Assembly (NCBI GenBank): GCA_017445925.1
Contig: JAFSRW010000065.1
Location: 1 to 64,000, forward strand
Direction of reading: 5' to 3'
DNA: 64,000 nt
Source: Bacteroidaceae bacterium
Lineage (GTDB): Bacteria > Bacteroidota > Bacteroidia > Bacteroidales > Bacteroidaceae
The notes under the pieces were generated by a model. That model was not told the origin of the DNA, did not search any database, and saw nothing but the letters and a program-made list of their open reading frames with translations. Within the stretch, counting starts at the first letter, position 1, and the number at the start of each line of letters is the position of its first letter. Of the stretch, positions 42,827 to 52,049 are shown piece after piece. The position numbers and the translations under genes are program-made.

Positions 42827-44356
42827 ATGAGTGAATTAGAGCAACTCCATAACGAAGAAACCAACGATACATCGTACGACCACGTTATAAAGTACACTGG
42901 AGTTTTCGGAGGTGTACAGGGCTTAAAGATGCTTGTGTCCGTTGCCAGAAACTGGCTTACGGCAAAGTTCTTGGGCCCATTTGGCGTGGGCTTGATAGAT
43001 ATATACAATCGTATATCAGACTTCTTGGTTAGTGCCAGTAACTTAGGTGTTCCACTGAATGCAACACGGCGCTCAGGCGAATTGTTCGAAGAAGGAACGA
43101 ATGAGGAGGTAGAGCACTTTGTGATGGTGGTAAGAACCTGGGTGCTATGGACTGCTTTTCTGGCAACGCTGCTTTGTTTGGCTGCATCTCCCATTTTAAG
43201 CTATTTCCTTTTTGAACACAGGTGGGATCGTTTTTATGAGGTCCTGCTGATGGTGCCGGTGGCAGTATGTTTCCTGTTGGCAGAAGGCGAATGTGCTATT
43301 CTGAAAGGTCTGAGACAGGTAAGGAAAGTTGCTATTATAGAAGGTGCTGTAGCTGTGCTTACGTTACTTCTGACCGTTCCTTTTTATTACTTTATGGGAT
43401 TAAAAGGTGTGGCAATAGGACTTATCTGCTGCAGTTTTGCTTCCTTGGTGACACATGGTTTCTTCTCTTTCAGGTTGGTATCGTATAAGGTGTCGCCTTT
43501 CAGCCGTAAGGTCTTTTGTGAAGGCTTACCTATGGTTAAGATAGGTATTCCTTATGTGATTGCCAATATCTCAACTACTGCCTTGTGGATGGCAATACCT
43601 GCAATGATTCTTGATTCGAATACGTTAGGCGACGTAGGTTTCTATAATGCCGGAAGAACAATGATGGTGGGATATGCCTGCATTGTGTTCGTGGCTTTAG
43701 AGGCAGACTATTTCCCCCGTCTTTCGTCGGTCAATCATGATGTTGTTAGAATGAATCAGACCATTAACCAACAGATTGATGTATGTTTGCTGGTGCTCTC
43801 ACCATTATTGATATTGTTTTTGCTCTTTCTCCCTTGGTTAATACTACTGCAATATCCAGATGATTCTTTTCTGGTTGCTTTGGATATGTCGGTATGTGCC
43901 TGTTTTTACACATTCTTTAGGTCTATGTCGCTTCCTTTAGGATATAGTACCTTAGCCAAAGGGGATAGCATGGTATATTTGGCAATGGAGATAGCATCAA
44001 ATCTGGTTTTCGGTATACTTATCTGGTGCCTTTACAATGCATACGGACTGGTTGGTGTGGGCATAGCCTTTTCCGTAGGTGCTCTGTATGATGTTGTGGT
44101 TGCATTGTTAGTATGCGGATTCCGTTATAAGGTTAAGGTGTTCCGTGGTACATGGATGAGGTTCATATTCCAGTTTATATGTATGTCCGTTACATTTGTA
44201 TTATGTATATCAAATAATATCGAACTCAAATACTTCTTTGGTGGAATTGCTTTTGTAGTCTCGTTGTCGTTTAGTATCTTCCACTTGTCAAAGCGCAGCG
44301 ATTTTCTACGCAAAGCATTACACCATTTTACCCATTCCTCAAACGATTGTTGTTAA
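42827..44356 (+). CDS. Polysaccharide flippase (Wzx/O-antigen translocase-like)
   Basis: 509 residues with 12 or more predicted membrane helices. The MATE/MurJ-superfamily pattern of O-antigen translocases is visible (TGVFGGVQGLKMLVSVARNW, GPFGVGLIDIYNRISDF, VPLNATRRSG). It moves lipid-linked oligosaccharides across the inner membrane. No other glycan genes adjoin, so the substrate is unknown. The ATG follows directly after eight heptamer repeats, so no normal leader or Shine-Dalgarno can be recognised and its promoter is unclear. Confidence 0.88.
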   Translation: MSELEQLHNEETNDTSYDHVIKYTGVFGGVQGLKMLVSVARNWLTAKFLGPFGVGLIDIYNRISDFLVSASNLGVPLNATRRSGELFEEGTNEEVEHFVMVVRTWVLWTAFLATLLCLAASPILSYFLFEHRWDRFYEVLLMVPVAVCFLLAEGECAILKGLRQVRKVAIIEGAVAVLTLLLTVPFYYFMGLKGVAIGLICCSFASLVTHGFFSFRLVSYKVSPFSRKVFCEGLPMVKIGIPYVIANISTTALWMAIPAMILDSNTLGDVGFYNAGRTMMVGYACIVFVALEADYFPRLSSVNHDVVRMNQTINQQIDVCLLVLSPLLILFLLFLPWLILLQYPDDSFLVALDMSVCACFYTFFRSMSLPLGYSTLAKGDSMVYLAMEIASNLVFGILIWCLYNAYGLVGVGIAFSVGALYDVVVALLVCGFRYKVKVFRGTWMRFIFQFICMSVTFVLCISNNIELKYFFGGIAFVVSLSFSIFHLSKRSDFLRKALHHFTHSSNDCC

Positions 44357-44360
44357 GACA

Positions 44361-44395
44361 AAAAAAAGAACCCAAGAAATTTCTTGAGTTCTTAA
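44361..44395 (-). terminator. Terminator downstream of tRNA-Cys
   Basis: AAGAACTCAAGAAA pairs with TTTCTTGGGTTCTT, followed by T on the minus strand. Confidence 0.8.
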
Positions 44396-44396
44396 G

Positions 44397-44468
44397 AGGT
44401 GCCTGGCGGATTCGAACCGCCGTGCACGGTTTTGCAGACCGGTGACTAAGCCACTCATCCAAGGCACC
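44397..44468 (-). tRNA. tRNA-Cys (GCA)
   Basis: Acceptor GGTGCCT/AGGCACC, discriminator U, anticodon loop CTGCAAA. CCA not encoded. Confidence 0.9.
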
Positions 44469-44548
44469 AAACTTTGCGATGCAAAGGTACGATGTTTATT
44501 GCAATCTACCAAATGTTGCATCATCTTTTTTACTTTTCAGTAAAAATG

Positions 44549-44621
44549 TCGGGGTGACCCGACTCGAACGGGCGACCACCTGGTCCCAAACCAGGTGCGC
44601 TACCAACTGCGCTACACCCCG
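44549..44621 (-). tRNA. tRNA-Pro (TGG)
   Basis: Acceptor CGGGGTG/CACCCCG, anticodon stem CCTGG/CCAGG with loop TTTGGGA, T loop TTCGAGT. Located upstream of tRNA-Cys in the same orientation. Confidence 0.9.
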
Positions 44622-44763
44622 AATCTTTCCACGCTCTCGTGAAAAGCGATGCAAAGGTACATCTTTATTTTCAATTGTGCAAGAATCTTGGCCGTTTTTT
44701 GTATTTTTTGTGCTTCAAAATCATTTTCTCCAAAATATAATAATGTATATCGTATTTTCTGTG

Positions 44764-44771
44764 TATTTTTG
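44764..44771 (+). promoter_or_regulatory. -7 promoter element for the serC operon
   Basis: TATTTTTG, 60 bp before the serC ATG. Confidence 0.55.
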
Positions 44772-44831
44772 CATGTAAAATGATTGTAAAATTAACAAAG
44801 GAATAACATAAATCAACTTACAAATCACAAA

Positions 44832-45899
44832 ATGAAAAAGTACAATTTTAATGCAGGTCCGTCAATTCTTCCTCGCGAAGTGATGGAAGCAACCGCAGCT
44901 GCTTGTCTTGAGTTTGAAGGAAGCGGCTTATCTCTGATGGAAACAAGTCATCGTGCAAAGAATTTCCAGCCAGTTGTAGATGAGGCTGTAGCTCTTTTTA
45001 AGGAACTTCTGGATATCCCCGAAGGTTATAGCGTTATTTTCCTTGGTGGAGGTGCAAGCCTTGAGTTCTGTATGATTCCTTACAACTTCCTGGAGAAGAA
45101 AGCTGCATATCTGAATACTGGTGTTTGGGCGACCAAAGCCGAGAAGGAGGCTAAGCTGTTTGGTGAGGTTGTAGAAGTTGCTTCAAGCAAGGATAAGAAC
45201 TTTACCTATATCCCCAAGAATTTTGAGATTCCTACAGATGCAGATTATCTGCATATTACCAGCAACAATACAATATATGGTACTGAACTGCGTAAGGATC
45301 TGGATTCTCCTATTCCTGTTATTGCAGATATGAGTAGTGATATCTTCTCTCGCCCCGTAGATGTAAGCAAATACGGTATGATTTATGGTGGTGCACAGAA
45401 GAACCTTTCTATGGCAGGTGTTACCTTCGTTGTTGTAAAGGAGGACTTGTTGGGTAAGGTTAGTCGTCCTATTCCTACTATGTTGGACTATCGTACTCAT
45501 ATTAAGAAGGGCAGTATGTTCAATACACCTCCAACGGTGCCCATTTACTGTGCTCTTCAGAACCTGAAGTGGATTAAGAAGCAGGGTGGTGTAGAGGCTA
45601 TGGCTAAGTTGGCTCAGCAGCGTGCCGATATTGTTTATGGTGAGATTGACCGCAACAAGTTGTTCGTTGGAACAGCTGAGGAAGATAGCCGTTCTCTGAT
45701 GAACCTTACCTTCGTTTTGAAGCCTGAATATGAGGATTTGCAGGATGAGTTCATGGCCTTCGCTACAGAGAAGGGTATGGTTGGTGTTAAGGGCCATCGT
45801 GATGTTGGTGGTTTCCGTGCCAGCTGCTACAATGCAATGACTATTGAAGGTTGCCAGGCTCTGGTTGCTTGTATGAAGGAATTTGAGGCTAAACACTAA
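44832..45899 (+). CDS. serC: Phosphoserine aminotransferase (SerC)
   Basis: 355 residues, class V PLP aminotransferase that turns 3-phosphohydroxypyruvate into phosphoserine (also 3-hydroxy-4-phospho-oxobutanoate in vitamin B6 synthesis). Signatures: [43 protein letters not shown], and [12 protein letters not shown] with the PLP lysine. The C-terminal [10 protein letters not shown] binds phosphate. Typical length. First gene of serC-serA-DUF1015-YigZ; the next gene follows after a heptamer repeat. Confidence 0.96.
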   Translation: MKKYNFNAGPSILPREVMEATAAACLEFEGSGLSLMETSHRAKNFQPVVDEAVALFKELLDIPEGYSVIFLGGGASLEFCMIPYNFLEKKAAYLNTGVWATKAEKEAKLFGEVVEVASSKDKNFTYIPKNFEIPTDADYLHITSNNTIYGTELRKDLDSPIPVIADMSSDIFSRPVDVSKYGMIYGGAQKNLSMAGVTFVVVKEDLLGKVSRPIPTMLDYRTHIKKGSMFNTPPTVPIYCALQNLKWIKKQGGVEAMAKLAQQRADIVYGEIDRNKLFVGTAEEDSRSLMNLTFVLKPEYEDLQDEFMAFATEKGMVGVKGHRDVGGFRASCYNAMTIEGCQALVACMKEFEAKH

Positions 45900-45901
45900 T
45901 T

Positions 45902-45931
45902 CAGTTGACAGTTGACAGTTGACAGTTGAAA
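45902..45931. repeat. Heptamer tandem repeat (cagttga)
   Basis: Four units in the 44-bp serC-serA spacer. Confidence 0.85.
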
Positions 45932-45943
45932 ATTAAGAAAATT

Positions 45944-46861
45944 ATGAAAGTTCTTATTGCAACAGAGAAACCATTCAGCAAAGTTGCTGTAGATGGTATC
46001 AAGGCTGTAACAGATGCAGCCGGATATGAGTTGGTTTTATTAGAGAAATATACCGAGAAGAAGCAGTTCCTGGATGCTGTAGCTGATGTAGATGCATTGA
46101 TTATTCGTTCAGACAAGGTTGATGCAGAGGTGCTGGATGCTGCCAAGAATTTGAAAATCGTGGTTCGTGCAGGTGCCGGTTATGACAATATCGACCTTGC
46201 AGCTGCTACTGCTCACAATGTAGTAGCCATGAATACACCCGGCCAGAATGCTAACAGCGTAGCCGAACTGGTATTTGGTCTTCTGGTTTATGGCGTTCGT
46301 AACTTCTTTAACGGAACCAGTGGTACTGAGTTGCTGGGTAAGAAGTTGGGTATCTTGGCATTTGGCAATGTAGGCAGGAATGTGGCACGTGTAGCTAAAG
46401 GCTTCGGCATGGAGGTTGTTGCATACGATGCATTCTGCCCTGCAGAGGCTATTGAGGCTGCTGGTGTTAAGGCTGCCAAGAATCAGGAAGAACTCTTTGA
46501 AACTTGTGATATAGTTTCTCTTCACATTCCCGCAACCCCAGAGACCAAGCAGAGCATTAACTACGATTTGGTGGGTAAACTGAAGAAGGGTGGTATTCTT
46601 GTGAATACAGCCCGTAAGGAAGTTATTGATGAACCAGGTCTTATCAAGTTGATGGAGGAGCGTACCGACCTGAAGTATCTGACTGATATCAAACCCGATG
46701 CAGATGCTGAGTTTGCTGAGAAGTTTGCCGGCAGATACTTTGCAACTCCCAAGAAGATGGGTGCTCAGACAGCAGAGGCTAATGTCAATGCCGGTATTGC
46801 AGCAGCCAATCAGATTGTAGGTTTCCTGCGTGACGGTATCACTAAATTTAAAGTCAATTAA
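45944..46861 (+). CDS. serA: D-3-phosphoglycerate dehydrogenase-like protein
   Basis: 305 residues, the short form without ACT or regulatory domains. NAD-binding motif LGILAFGNVGRNVARVAKGF, substrate-side RAGAGYDNIDLAAA, and NTARKEVIDEPGL with the active-site Arg-Glu region. It oxidises 3-phosphoglycerate, the first step of serine synthesis, supplying SerC. The ATG at 45944 is preferred to an upstream in-frame start at 45926, which lies at the repeat edge. It follows serC by 44 bp and precedes the DUF1015 gene by two bases. Confidence 0.92.
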   Translation: MKVLIATEKPFSKVAVDGIKAVTDAAGYELVLLEKYTEKKQFLDAVADVDALIIRSDKVDAEVLDAAKNLKIVVRAGAGYDNIDLAAATAHNVVAMNTPGQNANSVAELVFGLLVYGVRNFFNGTSGTELLGKKLGILAFGNVGRNVARVAKGFGMEVVAYDAFCPAEAIEAAGVKAAKNQEELFETCDIVSLHIPATPETKQSINYDLVGKLKKGGILVNTARKEVIDEPGLIKLMEERTDLKYLTDIKPDADAEFAEKFAGRYFATPKKMGAQTAEANVNAGIAAANQIVGFLRDGITKFKVN

Positions 46862-46863
46862 TA

Positions 46864-48111
46864 ATGGCAATTATTAAACCATTTAAGGGATTACGTCCTC
46901 CAAAGAATCTTGTAGAGCAGGTAGAGAGTAGACCATACGATGTACTTGACTCTGAGGAAGCACGCCAAGAAGCGGGTGACAACGAGAAGTCGCTCTACCA
47001 CATCATAAAGCCGGAAATCGACTTCCCAGTCGGCACCAGTGAATATGATGAGCGTGTTTATGCCCGTGCTGCAGAAAACTTTGCCAAGTTCCAGAAGGAA
47101 GGTTGGCTTGTTCAGGACGATCAGGAGATGTACTACATCTATGCGCAAACCATGAATGGTAAGACGCAGTACGGATTGGTTGTTGCTGCTGCTGTAGAGG
47201 ATTATATGAACGGTGTTATCAAGAAGCATGAGTTGACACGTCGTGACAAAGAGGAAGACCGTATGCGTCACGTCCGTGTTAACGATGCTAACTTGGAGCC
47301 TGTCTTTTTTGCTTATCCTGATAATGCTACGCTTGATGCTCTGATTAAGCGTATTACAGAGGGTAAGGCAGAATATGACTTCATTGCTCCTATTGATGGC
47401 TTCCGCCACCAGTTCTGGTTGGTAAAGGATGCTGCTGACATCGAAACAATAACAGACGCTTTTGCTAAGATTCCTTACTTGTACATAGCAGACGGACATC
47501 ACAGAAGTGCTGCTGCAGCTCTTGTTGGAGCAGAGAAGGCAAAGAACAATCCCAATCATAAGGGCGATGAGGAGTACAATTACTTTATGGCCGTATGTTT
47601 CCAAGCCAGTCAGCTTACCATCCTTGACTACAACCGAGTTGTCAAGGATTTAAATGGGATGACCGAGGAGCAATTCCTTGCAGCATTGGCAGAGAACTTT
47701 ACTGTTACTTGTCAGGGTACAGAGCCATATCGTGCTAAACATCTGCATGAGTTCAGCCTATACCTTGGTGGCAAATGGTACAGTTTGGACTTGAAGGCTG
47801 GACTATGCGACGAGAGTGATCCCATTGGAAGTCTGGATGTAAGCATTAGCAGTAACTTGATTCTTGACAAACTGCTTGGAATTAAGGATTTGAGAAGTGA
47901 CAAGCGTATTGATTTCGTAGGAGGTCTGCGTGGTTTGGAAGAGTTGAAGCGACGTGTTGACTCAGGCGAGATGAAACTTGCCCTTGCACTCTTCCCTGTA
48001 TCTATGCAGCAAATCATGAACATTGCTGACAGCGGTAACATTATGCCCCCCAAGGCTACATGGTTTGAACCCAAGTTGCGCAGTGGATTGGTTGTTCACA
48101 AACTTTCATGA
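46864..48111 (+). CDS. DUF1015 family protein
   Basis: 415 residues. Characteristic motifs: IKPFKGLRPPKNL at the start, SRPYDVLDSEEAR, and LYIADGHHRSAAAALV. The conserved DGHHR suggests a phosphate- or nucleotide-handling site resembling serine kinases. Its position in the serine operon fits reports of this family being linked with SerA/SerC, possibly as a serine kinase-like enzyme, but the activity here is inferred. It starts two bases after serA and overlaps the next gene (ATGA). Confidence 0.85.
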   Translation: MAIIKPFKGLRPPKNLVEQVESRPYDVLDSEEARQEAGDNEKSLYHIIKPEIDFPVGTSEYDERVYARAAENFAKFQKEGWLVQDDQEMYYIYAQTMNGKTQYGLVVAAAVEDYMNGVIKKHELTRRDKEEDRMRHVRVNDANLEPVFFAYPDNATLDALIKRITEGKAEYDFIAPIDGFRHQFWLVKDAADIETITDAFAKIPYLYIADGHHRSAAAALVGAEKAKNNPNHKGDEEYNYFMAVCFQASQLTILDYNRVVKDLNGMTEEQFLAALAENFTVTCQGTEPYRAKHLHEFSLYLGGKWYSLDLKAGLCDESDPIGSLDVSISSNLILDKLLGIKDLRSDKRIDFVGGLRGLEELKRRVDSGEMKLALALFPVSMQQIMNIADSGNIMPPKATWFEPKLRSGLVVHKLS

Positions 48112-48695
48112 TTGACGAATTCAAGACCATAAAGGATAAAAGCGAAGGGACTTATTCCGAACTTAGGAGTAAGTTCCTCGCTTTTGCTCATCATGTTACT
48201 TCCGTTGATGATGCAATGGCCTTGGTGGAACAATACCAGAAGAAATACTATGATGCACGCCATGTTTGCTGGGCATATATGATAGGACCTGAACGGGAGA
48301 CGTTCAGAAGCAATGATAATGGAGAACCCAGTGGAACGGCAGGAAAGCCGATACTTGGTCAAATAAACAGTAACGGTCTTACGGACATCATTATCCTGGT
48401 GGTTCGCTATTTTGGAGGTGTAAAATTAGGAACCAGCGGTTTGATTGTAGCCTATAAAACGGCAGCTGCAGAAGCTATTGCTAATGCTGAGATTGAAACA
48501 CGTACGGTAGATGAGGAGTACACTTTCAGTTTTGAATATCCTCTTATGAATAGCATTATGAAGGTGGCTCGCGATATGGATGCTCGTATCATAAATCAGT
48601 CATACGACATGGATTGTCAGATGACACTTTCCATCAGAAGAGGCAAGATGCAGGAATTGCAGGAGAAAATCCAGAAGGCACTTTCTCCATTTTAA
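48108..48695 (+). CDS. YigZ/IMPACT family protein
   Basis: 195 residues. The UPF0029 motif region is clear: DARHVCWAYMIG, NDNGEPSGTAGKPI and VVRYFGGVKLGTSGLIVAY. The family has an N-terminal IMPACT domain and a C-terminal ferredoxin-like domain; relatives touch translation regulation. It is translationally coupled to the DUF1015 gene by an ATGA overlap and is the last gene of the serC operon. The molecular function is not established. Confidence 0.88.
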   Translation: MIDEFKTIKDKSEGTYSELRSKFLAFAHHVTSVDDAMALVEQYQKKYYDARHVCWAYMIGPERETFRSNDNGEPSGTAGKPILGQINSNGLTDIIILVVRYFGGVKLGTSGLIVAYKTAAAEAIANAEIETRTVDEEYTFSFEYPLMNSIMKVARDMDARIINQSYDMDCQMTLSIRRGKMQELQEKIQKALSPF

Positions 48696-48699
48696 AACT

Positions 48700-49506
48700 C
48701 TATAACTTTATAAACTTCTTCACAGCGGCCGCCACACCGTCTTCCTCGTTACTTAAAGTAATGTAGTCGGCAGCCTCTTTCACTACGTCCTGCGCATTAG
48801 ACATGGCTATACCAAGGCCAGCAAATTCTATCATACTTAGGTCGTTATATCCATCGCCGCAAACCATTAGTTCTTCTTTCTTTAGGCCTAAATAGTTCAG
48901 AAGGTATTCCAAACGGTTTGCTTTGTCTATACCTAAGGGTAATATTTCTAAGAAGAAAGGTTCGCTGCGGTAGATACTCATCTTCCCCTCATAATACCTG
49001 ACAAGTTCCTGTTCCAGAACTGCAAGTTTTTCCTCATTTCCAACAATAAGGCATTTGGGTTCAGGGAAGTTTATTTCATCAAGGAAACTGTTCAGTTTCT
49101 TGAGTTTCATCTTGTTTAATTGTGCCGCATAGCGTACATATTCGTTTTCGATATCTTCACACGCTATACAGTCGTCCAGATAACTGAGGATTTTAAAATC
49201 TTGAGTATTTCCTACCTCATACAGATGTTTGTAGACAGATGTGTCAAGTACCTTTTGGTAAATGGGTTCTCCTGTAGCACAATCTATGATAAGTCCTCCA
49301 TTAAAGGCAAAGACATATCCGCCATATTCTTTCAGATGCAACTGCTCTGCCAAAGGCATTACACCAGGAGTGGGGCGTCCGCTGGCAAGTACCAAGCGAA
49401 TCCCTTTCTGCTGTACTTTTATTAATACATCTAAAGTGTGGGGTGTAATCTCTTTCTTGCTGTTGGTAAGTGTTCCGTCTAAGTCGAGTGCAAGAATTTT
49501 ATACAT
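48700..49506 (-). CDS. HAD-superfamily Cof-type phosphatase
   Basis: 268 residues. Motif I ILALDLDGTLTNSKK, motif II LASGR, and motif III/IV MVCGDGYNDLSMIEFAG. The C2 cap domain between them is typical of Cof-type sugar-phosphate or cofactor phosphatases. Substrate unknown. It is last of a three-gene minus-strand group with 49530 and 50077 (spacers of 23 and 13 bp) and converges with the serC operon. Confidence 0.9.
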   Translation of the reverse strand: MYKILALDLDGTLTNSKKEITPHTLDVLIKVQQKGIRLVLASGRPTPGVMPLAEQLHLKEYGGYVFAFNGGLIIDCATGEPIYQKVLDTSVYKHLYEVGNTQDFKILSYLDDCIACEDIENEYVRYAAQLNKMKLKKLNSFLDEINFPEPKCLIVGNEEKLAVLEQELVRYYEGKMSIYRSEPFFLEILPLGIDKANRLEYLLNYLGLKKEELMVCGDGYNDLSMIEFAGLGIAMSNAQDVVKEAADYITLSNEEDGVAAAVKKFIKL

Positions 49507-49529
49507 TATTATTTGGGGGGATATGTTTG

Positions 49530-50063
49530 TTATTCTTCTTCCGTATTTGCTTTGCGTAGAATGAGAGTGGTGGCACCAATGGTAATAATAGACGCATCTT
49601 CAAGATAGATGCGATCCTGGTCGCGCAGAATCTCATTCATATAAAACGTTCCAGTATTACTGGGAGCATCACGCAGAATATACTGCAACTCACCTTTTTT
49701 GCTGCGTTGCACTCTAATGATACAATGTCTGGTATCTATGCTGGGATCTACAGTCTCAATAGGTTTGTTAATGGTAGAGCCTTTAATATATCTACCAAAC
49801 ACGTTGTCTCCCATTTCCAGCGGGATAACCTGCTTATAGTGGAAGACATTTTCCACCACAACTATGCTGCCAAGTTCCTGACTGTGTTCCTGTTCGTCAA
49901 GGTTCTCGTTCTTACGTGTTTCTTTAACCTTGCTGGTACCTATGCGAATACCAAACTGACGATTGCATTCGGGGCAAACAAATACCAATTGCTGTCCCTC
50001 TTCGTATTGTTTCTCGTCAAAGGTGATGTAATTGTCGCATTTGGGGCAACGTACTCTTTTCAT
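49530..50063 (-). CDS. Zinc-ribbon FHA-domain protein
   Basis: 177 residues. The N-terminal zinc ribbon has Cys6-x2-Cys9 and Cys30-x2-Cys33 (RCPKCD; VCPECN). An FHA domain follows (VFGRYIKGSTINKPIE, DTRHCIIRV, SNTGTFYMNEIL), a phosphothreonine-binding fold. It is cytoplasmic. Its partner kinase is not visible here; the next upstream gene is the SPOR protein. Confidence 0.85.
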   Translation of the reverse strand: MKRVRCPKCDNYITFDEKQYEEGQQLVFVCPECNRQFGIRIGTSKVKETRKNENLDEQEHSQELGSIVVVENVFHYKQVIPLEMGDNVFGRYIKGSTINKPIETVDPSIDTRHCIIRVQRSKKGELQYILRDAPSNTGTFYMNEILRDQDRIYLEDASIITIGATTLILRKANTEEE

Positions 50064-50076
50064 TCGTGAAGGATTG

Positions 50077-51057
50077 TTATTTTTTCTCCATTATCCATGC
50101 GTTGGAGAACTCTTTGCTAATGCTGCGCAATGAGCGTACTTCTGTTAAAGCATCTTCTTTTGAAGTGAACCCGGGAATCAATACCCTAAGGAATTTTCCT
50201 GAATTGTCTACAACGGCTTTAATTCCTCTTTCGTTTAGATTCTGGCAATAAGACTCTGCATTCTGAAGGGGAACACCGCAACATAAGACCACAGAATATG
50301 TGGGTTGTGGCTTTATTTCTTCTGCCTGTGGCTCCTCTGTAGCTGTTTCATCAGTGGCTGCATTTGTTTCCTCTACTTTTTCTTGTGTCTGAACAGGTTT
50401 TTCTTTAGGTTCAGAAATCAGTTTAGAGGGGATAAAGAGTTCCGAGTGATTACCCTGTTGTTGGGTATAGGCGTTCTCAGAAACTGGGGTGCTGAAAGCA
50501 AAGAATAAGACAATGGCTGCTGCAACAGAGGCTGCATAGTGAAGCAGGTGCTTGTTAATACTGATGGTAACGTGTTTGGCATCAGAATGGACGGTTCTTG
50601 TCTTTTTCTCCGGTTTGCAAGTGGGTAGAATTTCCTTTGTGGGGTGGGCATGAATGGCATCCAAGCCATAGAGCCATGGTGAAGCCACACCTGCTTGACA
50701 GGGTATGAACTGCATTTTACCCGTAGTCTCCTCTTGTATAAATTCACCTATGCTACCTAACTCATAGTTCCCATACTCTGCCAGTTCCTGTTGTATGTTT
50801 TCGGTAAACTCCAATGTCACTATGTATGCCTCTTCTGTAGAGATCTGATAGTTGGCAGATATTGTCTCAACAAAACTTGTGTCTGTTTCATCCACCTCGA
50901 GTGTGAATGTCAAAGCTCTATAGGGAGGGAGAAGTATTTCTTCTTCCTCAATCCATTTGCTGGGAACGTATGTAGCCTTGAACGTACCCAAATGTGGTAC
51001 CACAACCGTGTTGTGGTACAGCAATTGATATTCTATATGCCTTGATAAATTAATCAC
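50077..51057 (-). CDS. HU-CCDC81 and SPOR domain protein
   Basis: 326 residues. The N-terminal ~125 residues match the paired HU-CCDC81-like domains of Bacteroidota (ISRHIEYQLLYHN-like start, VVPHLGTFKATYVPSKW, GSIGEFIQEETTGKMQFIP). A single membrane segment follows (AASVAAAIVLFFAF). The C-terminal ~70 residues form a SPOR-like domain (YSVVLCCGVPLQNAESYCQN) that binds denuded peptidoglycan. It probably ties the cytoplasm or nucleoid to the septal wall. The start is GTG at 51057, four bases after the -7 element (51062-51069), a leaderless arrangement. Confidence 0.82.
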   Translation of the reverse strand: MINLSRHIEYQLLYHNTVVVPHLGTFKATYVPSKWIEEEEILLPPYRALTFTLEVDETDTSFVETISANYQISTEEAYIVTLEFTENIQQELAEYGNYELGSIGEFIQEETTGKMQFIPCQAGVASPWLYGLDAIHAHPTKEILPTCKPEKKTRTVHSDAKHVTISINKHLLHYAASVAAAIVLFFAFSTPVSENAYTQQQGNHSELFIPSKLISEPKEKPVQTQEKVEETNAATDETATEEPQAEEIKPQPTYSVVLCCGVPLQNAESYCQNLNERGIKAVVDNSGKFLRVLIPGFTSKEDALTEVRSLRSISKEFSNAWIMEKK

Positions 51058-51061
51058 GCTG

Positions 51062-51069
51062 CAAAAGTA
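51062..51069 (-). promoter_or_regulatory. -7 promoter element for the SPOR operon
   Basis: TACTTTTG on the minus strand, then four bases and the GTG start. Confidence 0.6.
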
Positions 51070-51135
51070 CGGCTTTTATTTCTCTTGCCCAAGAAAAAGA
51101 GAAAATACTTATTAACATAGTTGTTAATAACTTTT

Positions 51136-51762
51136 TTATTCGTTAGTCTCTTTCTCGGCCTTAATCTGCTCATCAACTTCTGCGCTGCGCTTGTAACGCT
51201 TGTTCAGTCCCTTTACAATGTCTTGTGTAATGTCATACTTGGGATTTGCAATCAGCAGATTGTCGCCAGCCTTTACCATTACATAGTCATATTTCTTGGT
51301 TTTGTTGTAACGCTTCAGGAAAGACTGTATGCTGTCTCTTGCTTCAGTATTGATGCGAGCCTGTTCTTCGTTGAATTCTGCGTTCAAGCGGTCAGCCAAC
51401 TGTGCCAGCTCCTGTTGTTCACGCTGAATTCCATTCTGAGCACGTTCCAGTTCGTCGCGGGTAGTAAAACCATTGCTTTCATACTTCTTCTGTACGGCAG
51501 CAGCGTGGCTTTCCAGTGAACGCTGTTTCTTGGCCAGTGTGTTCTGTATGTTGTTTCCTTTACGTGTAAGAACCTCACTGTAATCCTTGTACAACTGGTA
51601 TTGGTTCATCAGTGTATCTAACTCTACGTATGCAATTTTAACACCTGCAGACTGAGCACTTTCCTGCTCTGTAGCCTCCTCGTTTTCTTCGGCAGCCTTG
51701 TTACAACTTGTTAATGCCATTCCCATAGACATCGCAAAGATGCCAAGCAAATACTTTTTCAT
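51136..51762 (-). CDS. Skp/OmpH family periplasmic chaperone, lipoprotein form
   Basis: 208 residues. A leader ending in a lipobox (MALTSC, Cys20) is followed by an acidic linker and then the Skp pattern: a short N-terminal strand IAYVELDTLMNQY, a long coiled coil (LTRKGNNIQNTLAKKQRSLE to NAEFNEEQARINTEA), and a C-terminal strand. Skp proteins hold outer-membrane proteins in the periplasm; the lipid anchor is unusual compared with E. coli. It follows 51783 by 20 bp. Confidence 0.8.
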   Translation of the reverse strand: MKKYLLGIFAMSMGMALTSCNKAAEENEEATEQESAQSAGVKIAYVELDTLMNQYQLYKDYSEVLTRKGNNIQNTLAKKQRSLESHAAAVQKKYESNGFTTRDELERAQNGIQREQQELAQLADRLNAEFNEEQARINTEARDSIQSFLKRYNKTKKYDYVMVKAGDNLLIANPKYDITQDIVKGLNKRYKRSAEVDEQIKAEKETNE

Positions 51763-51782
51763 ATACCTTATTTATATATAGT

Positions 51783-51992
51783 TTATACTCTTTCTTTTAC
51801 TTTGTGCGGGTTCTCCCGTCTCATCATTTTGTCCATGCTTTGAACGCAGTGTATGCCGCGCTTCCGCATTTCCTTATTATCGCTAATATGCGAGTTTGTA
51901 AACTTCCCGTTAGGCAGTACAATCAATTTTATACACAAAAGTGCTATTGATATTGCAACAATTCCTGCGGTTAATAATGCTACTTTCAACAT
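51783..51992 (-). CDS. Small membrane protein, conserved-looking
   Basis: 69 residues: one membrane helix (VALLTAGIVAISIALLCIKL), then PNGKFTNSHISDNKEMRKRG with a Cys in GIHCVQS and a basic tail. The GKF-H/S-D/GNKE-RKRGI-C pattern is, from memory, typical of a small Bacteroidales membrane protein of unknown role. It lies upstream of the Skp-like gene and is probably cotranscribed from the promoter at 52014. Confidence 0.7.
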   Translation of the reverse strand: MLKVALLTAGIVAISIALLCIKLIVLPNGKFTNSHISDNKEMRKRGIHCVQSMDKMMRRENPHKVKERV

Positions 51993-51999
51993 ATTTTGC

Positions 52000-52021
52000 T
52001 ATATTTGCAACTGCAAAGGTA
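52000..52021. promoter_or_regulatory. Two face-to-face overlapping -7 elements
   Basis: TATATTTG (plus, 52000-52007) drives pepD; TACCTTTG (minus, 52014-52021) drives the small membrane protein. Six bases separate them, so the two transcription starts would overlap and the two polymerases would compete. Confidence 0.65.
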
Positions 52022-52049
52022 CAGAAAATGATAAAATAAACCAAATATT

